Origin: Piscirickettsiaceae bacterium
GTDB lineage: Bacteria > Pseudomonadota > Gammaproteobacteria > PS1 > Pseudothioglobaceae
DNA length: 14,213 nucleotides
NCBI GenBank assembly: GCA_012963565.1
Contig: DTVJ01000378.1
Span: 1 to 14,213, forward strand
Direction of reading: 5' to 3'
Part shown: one piece after another, positions 13,929 through 14,213 of the stretch
Position numbering within the stretch: the first letter of the stretch is position 1
How the letters are laid out: each line of letters begins with the position of its first letter
Translations under genes and position numbers: made by a program
Notes under the pieces: generated by a model
Databases searched by the model: none
What the model was told of the DNA's origin: nothing
The model's input: the letters and a program-made list of their open reading frames with translations, nothing else

Positions 13929-14213
13929 ATGATTAGATTTTTTTTATTGTTAGGGTTATTTGGCGGCAGTGTTGTTATTTATCTAGCTACTTACGGTGTT
14001 GGTCCAGAGACTCAATTACCTCCAGCAGTTAGTCAGTTGGTAAAATTTGAAGCTGATGGTGTAATGCCGAGTGCGAATAATGTCGAAGATAACGAAGAGG
14101 TAGACCACTCTATCTTTGAAATACCTGCAGAAGATGAGGAACAATTGAAAGCTGCAATGGCATCCATGTCTGGTATGCATATGCCAGGCATGAAAATGGA
14201 TGGCATGAAAATG
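13929..14213 (+). CDS. Membrane-anchored protein with Met/His-rich repeats, probable copper binding (partial)
   Basis: Only the first 95 codons are in the window. A Shine-Dalgarno AAGGGAG lies about 7 bases before the ATG, and the gene starts 13 bases after subunit I, so it belongs to the same operon. Residues 4-22 form a single hydrophobic segment (signal anchor or signal peptide without an obvious cleavage site). A proline-containing and strongly acidic linker follows (about 25-75, with several Asp/Glu runs). From residue 81 there is a tandem repeat, SGMHM PGMKM DGMKM, each unit of form xGM(H/K)M, which continues to the window edge. Methionine- and histidine-rich motifs of this kind bind Cu(I) in periplasmic copper proteins. 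Its place after a CuA oxidase suggests a role in copper delivery or as an electron carrier. The downstream fold (cupredoxin, SCO/SenC-like or PCuAC-like) cannot be seen. Confidence 0.7.
   Translation, partial: MIRFFLLLGLFGGSVVIYLATYGVGPETQLPPAVSQLVKFEADGVMPSANNVEDNEEVDHSIFEIPAEDEEQLKAAMASMSGMHMPGMKMDGMKM
14169..14213 (+). repeat. 15-bp in-frame tandem repeat encoding xGM(H/K)M
   Basis: There are three consecutive 15-base units at 14169-14183, 14184-14198 and 14199-14213. The last two share the 12-base core GGCATGAAAATG exactly; the first differs at silent and His/Lys positions. The array reaches the window edge and may continue. It encodes the Met-rich segment of the partial gene and is a likely site of copy-number change. 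Confidence 0.75.

Noticed and set aside
1..14213. Mobile elements, CRISPR arrays, tRNA genes and prophage remains
   Set aside because: No transposase, integrase, regularly spaced repeats, tRNA-like cloverleaf or flanking direct repeats were seen in a read of both strands.

Overview
The window is a dense, gene-rich piece of bacterial chromosome with moderately low G+C. It holds housekeeping and respiratory genes and shows no sign of phage, transposon, CRISPR or plasmid DNA. The RNase P RNA is of the bacterial A type. The RnfE, TrmL, ClpB and HemC sequences look gammaproteobacterial. Two small exported sulfur/thiol proteins (a rhodanese and a SoxW-like thioredoxin), a class I fumarase and a CuA heme-copper oxidase would fit a marine sulfur-oxidising gammaproteobacterium of the SUP05/Thioglobaceae kind. 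That placement is an inference from recall and was not tested.

Layout. (1) 1-241: 3' end of a class I fumarate hydratase gene, running rightward. (2) 250-~586: rnpB, with a perfect TATAAT box that overlaps the fumarase stop codon. (3) 590-5316, leftward: clpB, rnfE, an exported rhodanese and prmC, closely spaced and probably cotranscribed. clpB is preceded by a strong match to a sigma-32 heat-shock promoter. (4) 5398-5850: trmL, rightward, overlapping the end of fmt by 25 bp. (5) 5826-8625, leftward: an exported thioredoxin-fold protein, argH and fmt, joined by ATGA and TAATG overlaps. (6) 8639-11534, rightward: hemC, a pterin carbinolamine dehydratase gene, an unrecognised bitopic membrane protein and a zinc-independent MDR oxidoreductase, with gaps of 3-8 bp. 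(7) 11535-11694: the only sizeable non-coding gap, the likely promoter region of the next operon. (8) 11695 to the end, rightward: CuA subunit II and subunit I of a heme-copper oxidase, then the start of a membrane-anchored protein that enters a Met/His-rich tandem repeat as the window ends.

How the genes relate. The respiratory part is the most distinctive. The oxidase subunits carry all metal ligands and the cross-linking tyrosine, and they most resemble the B (ba3-like) family. Two positions that line the K proton channel in Thermus ba3 appear changed. The next gene looks like a copper-binding partner or metallochaperone. HemC supplies tetrapyrrole for such enzymes but sits without hemD. 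RnfE appears without the other rnf genes. The rest (ClpB disaggregase, PrmC release-factor methylase, TrmL tRNA methylase, Fmt, ArgH, RNase P) is conserved housekeeping. Intergenic spaces are very short, and several starts lack an obvious Shine-Dalgarno, so some transcripts may be leaderless or translationally coupled.
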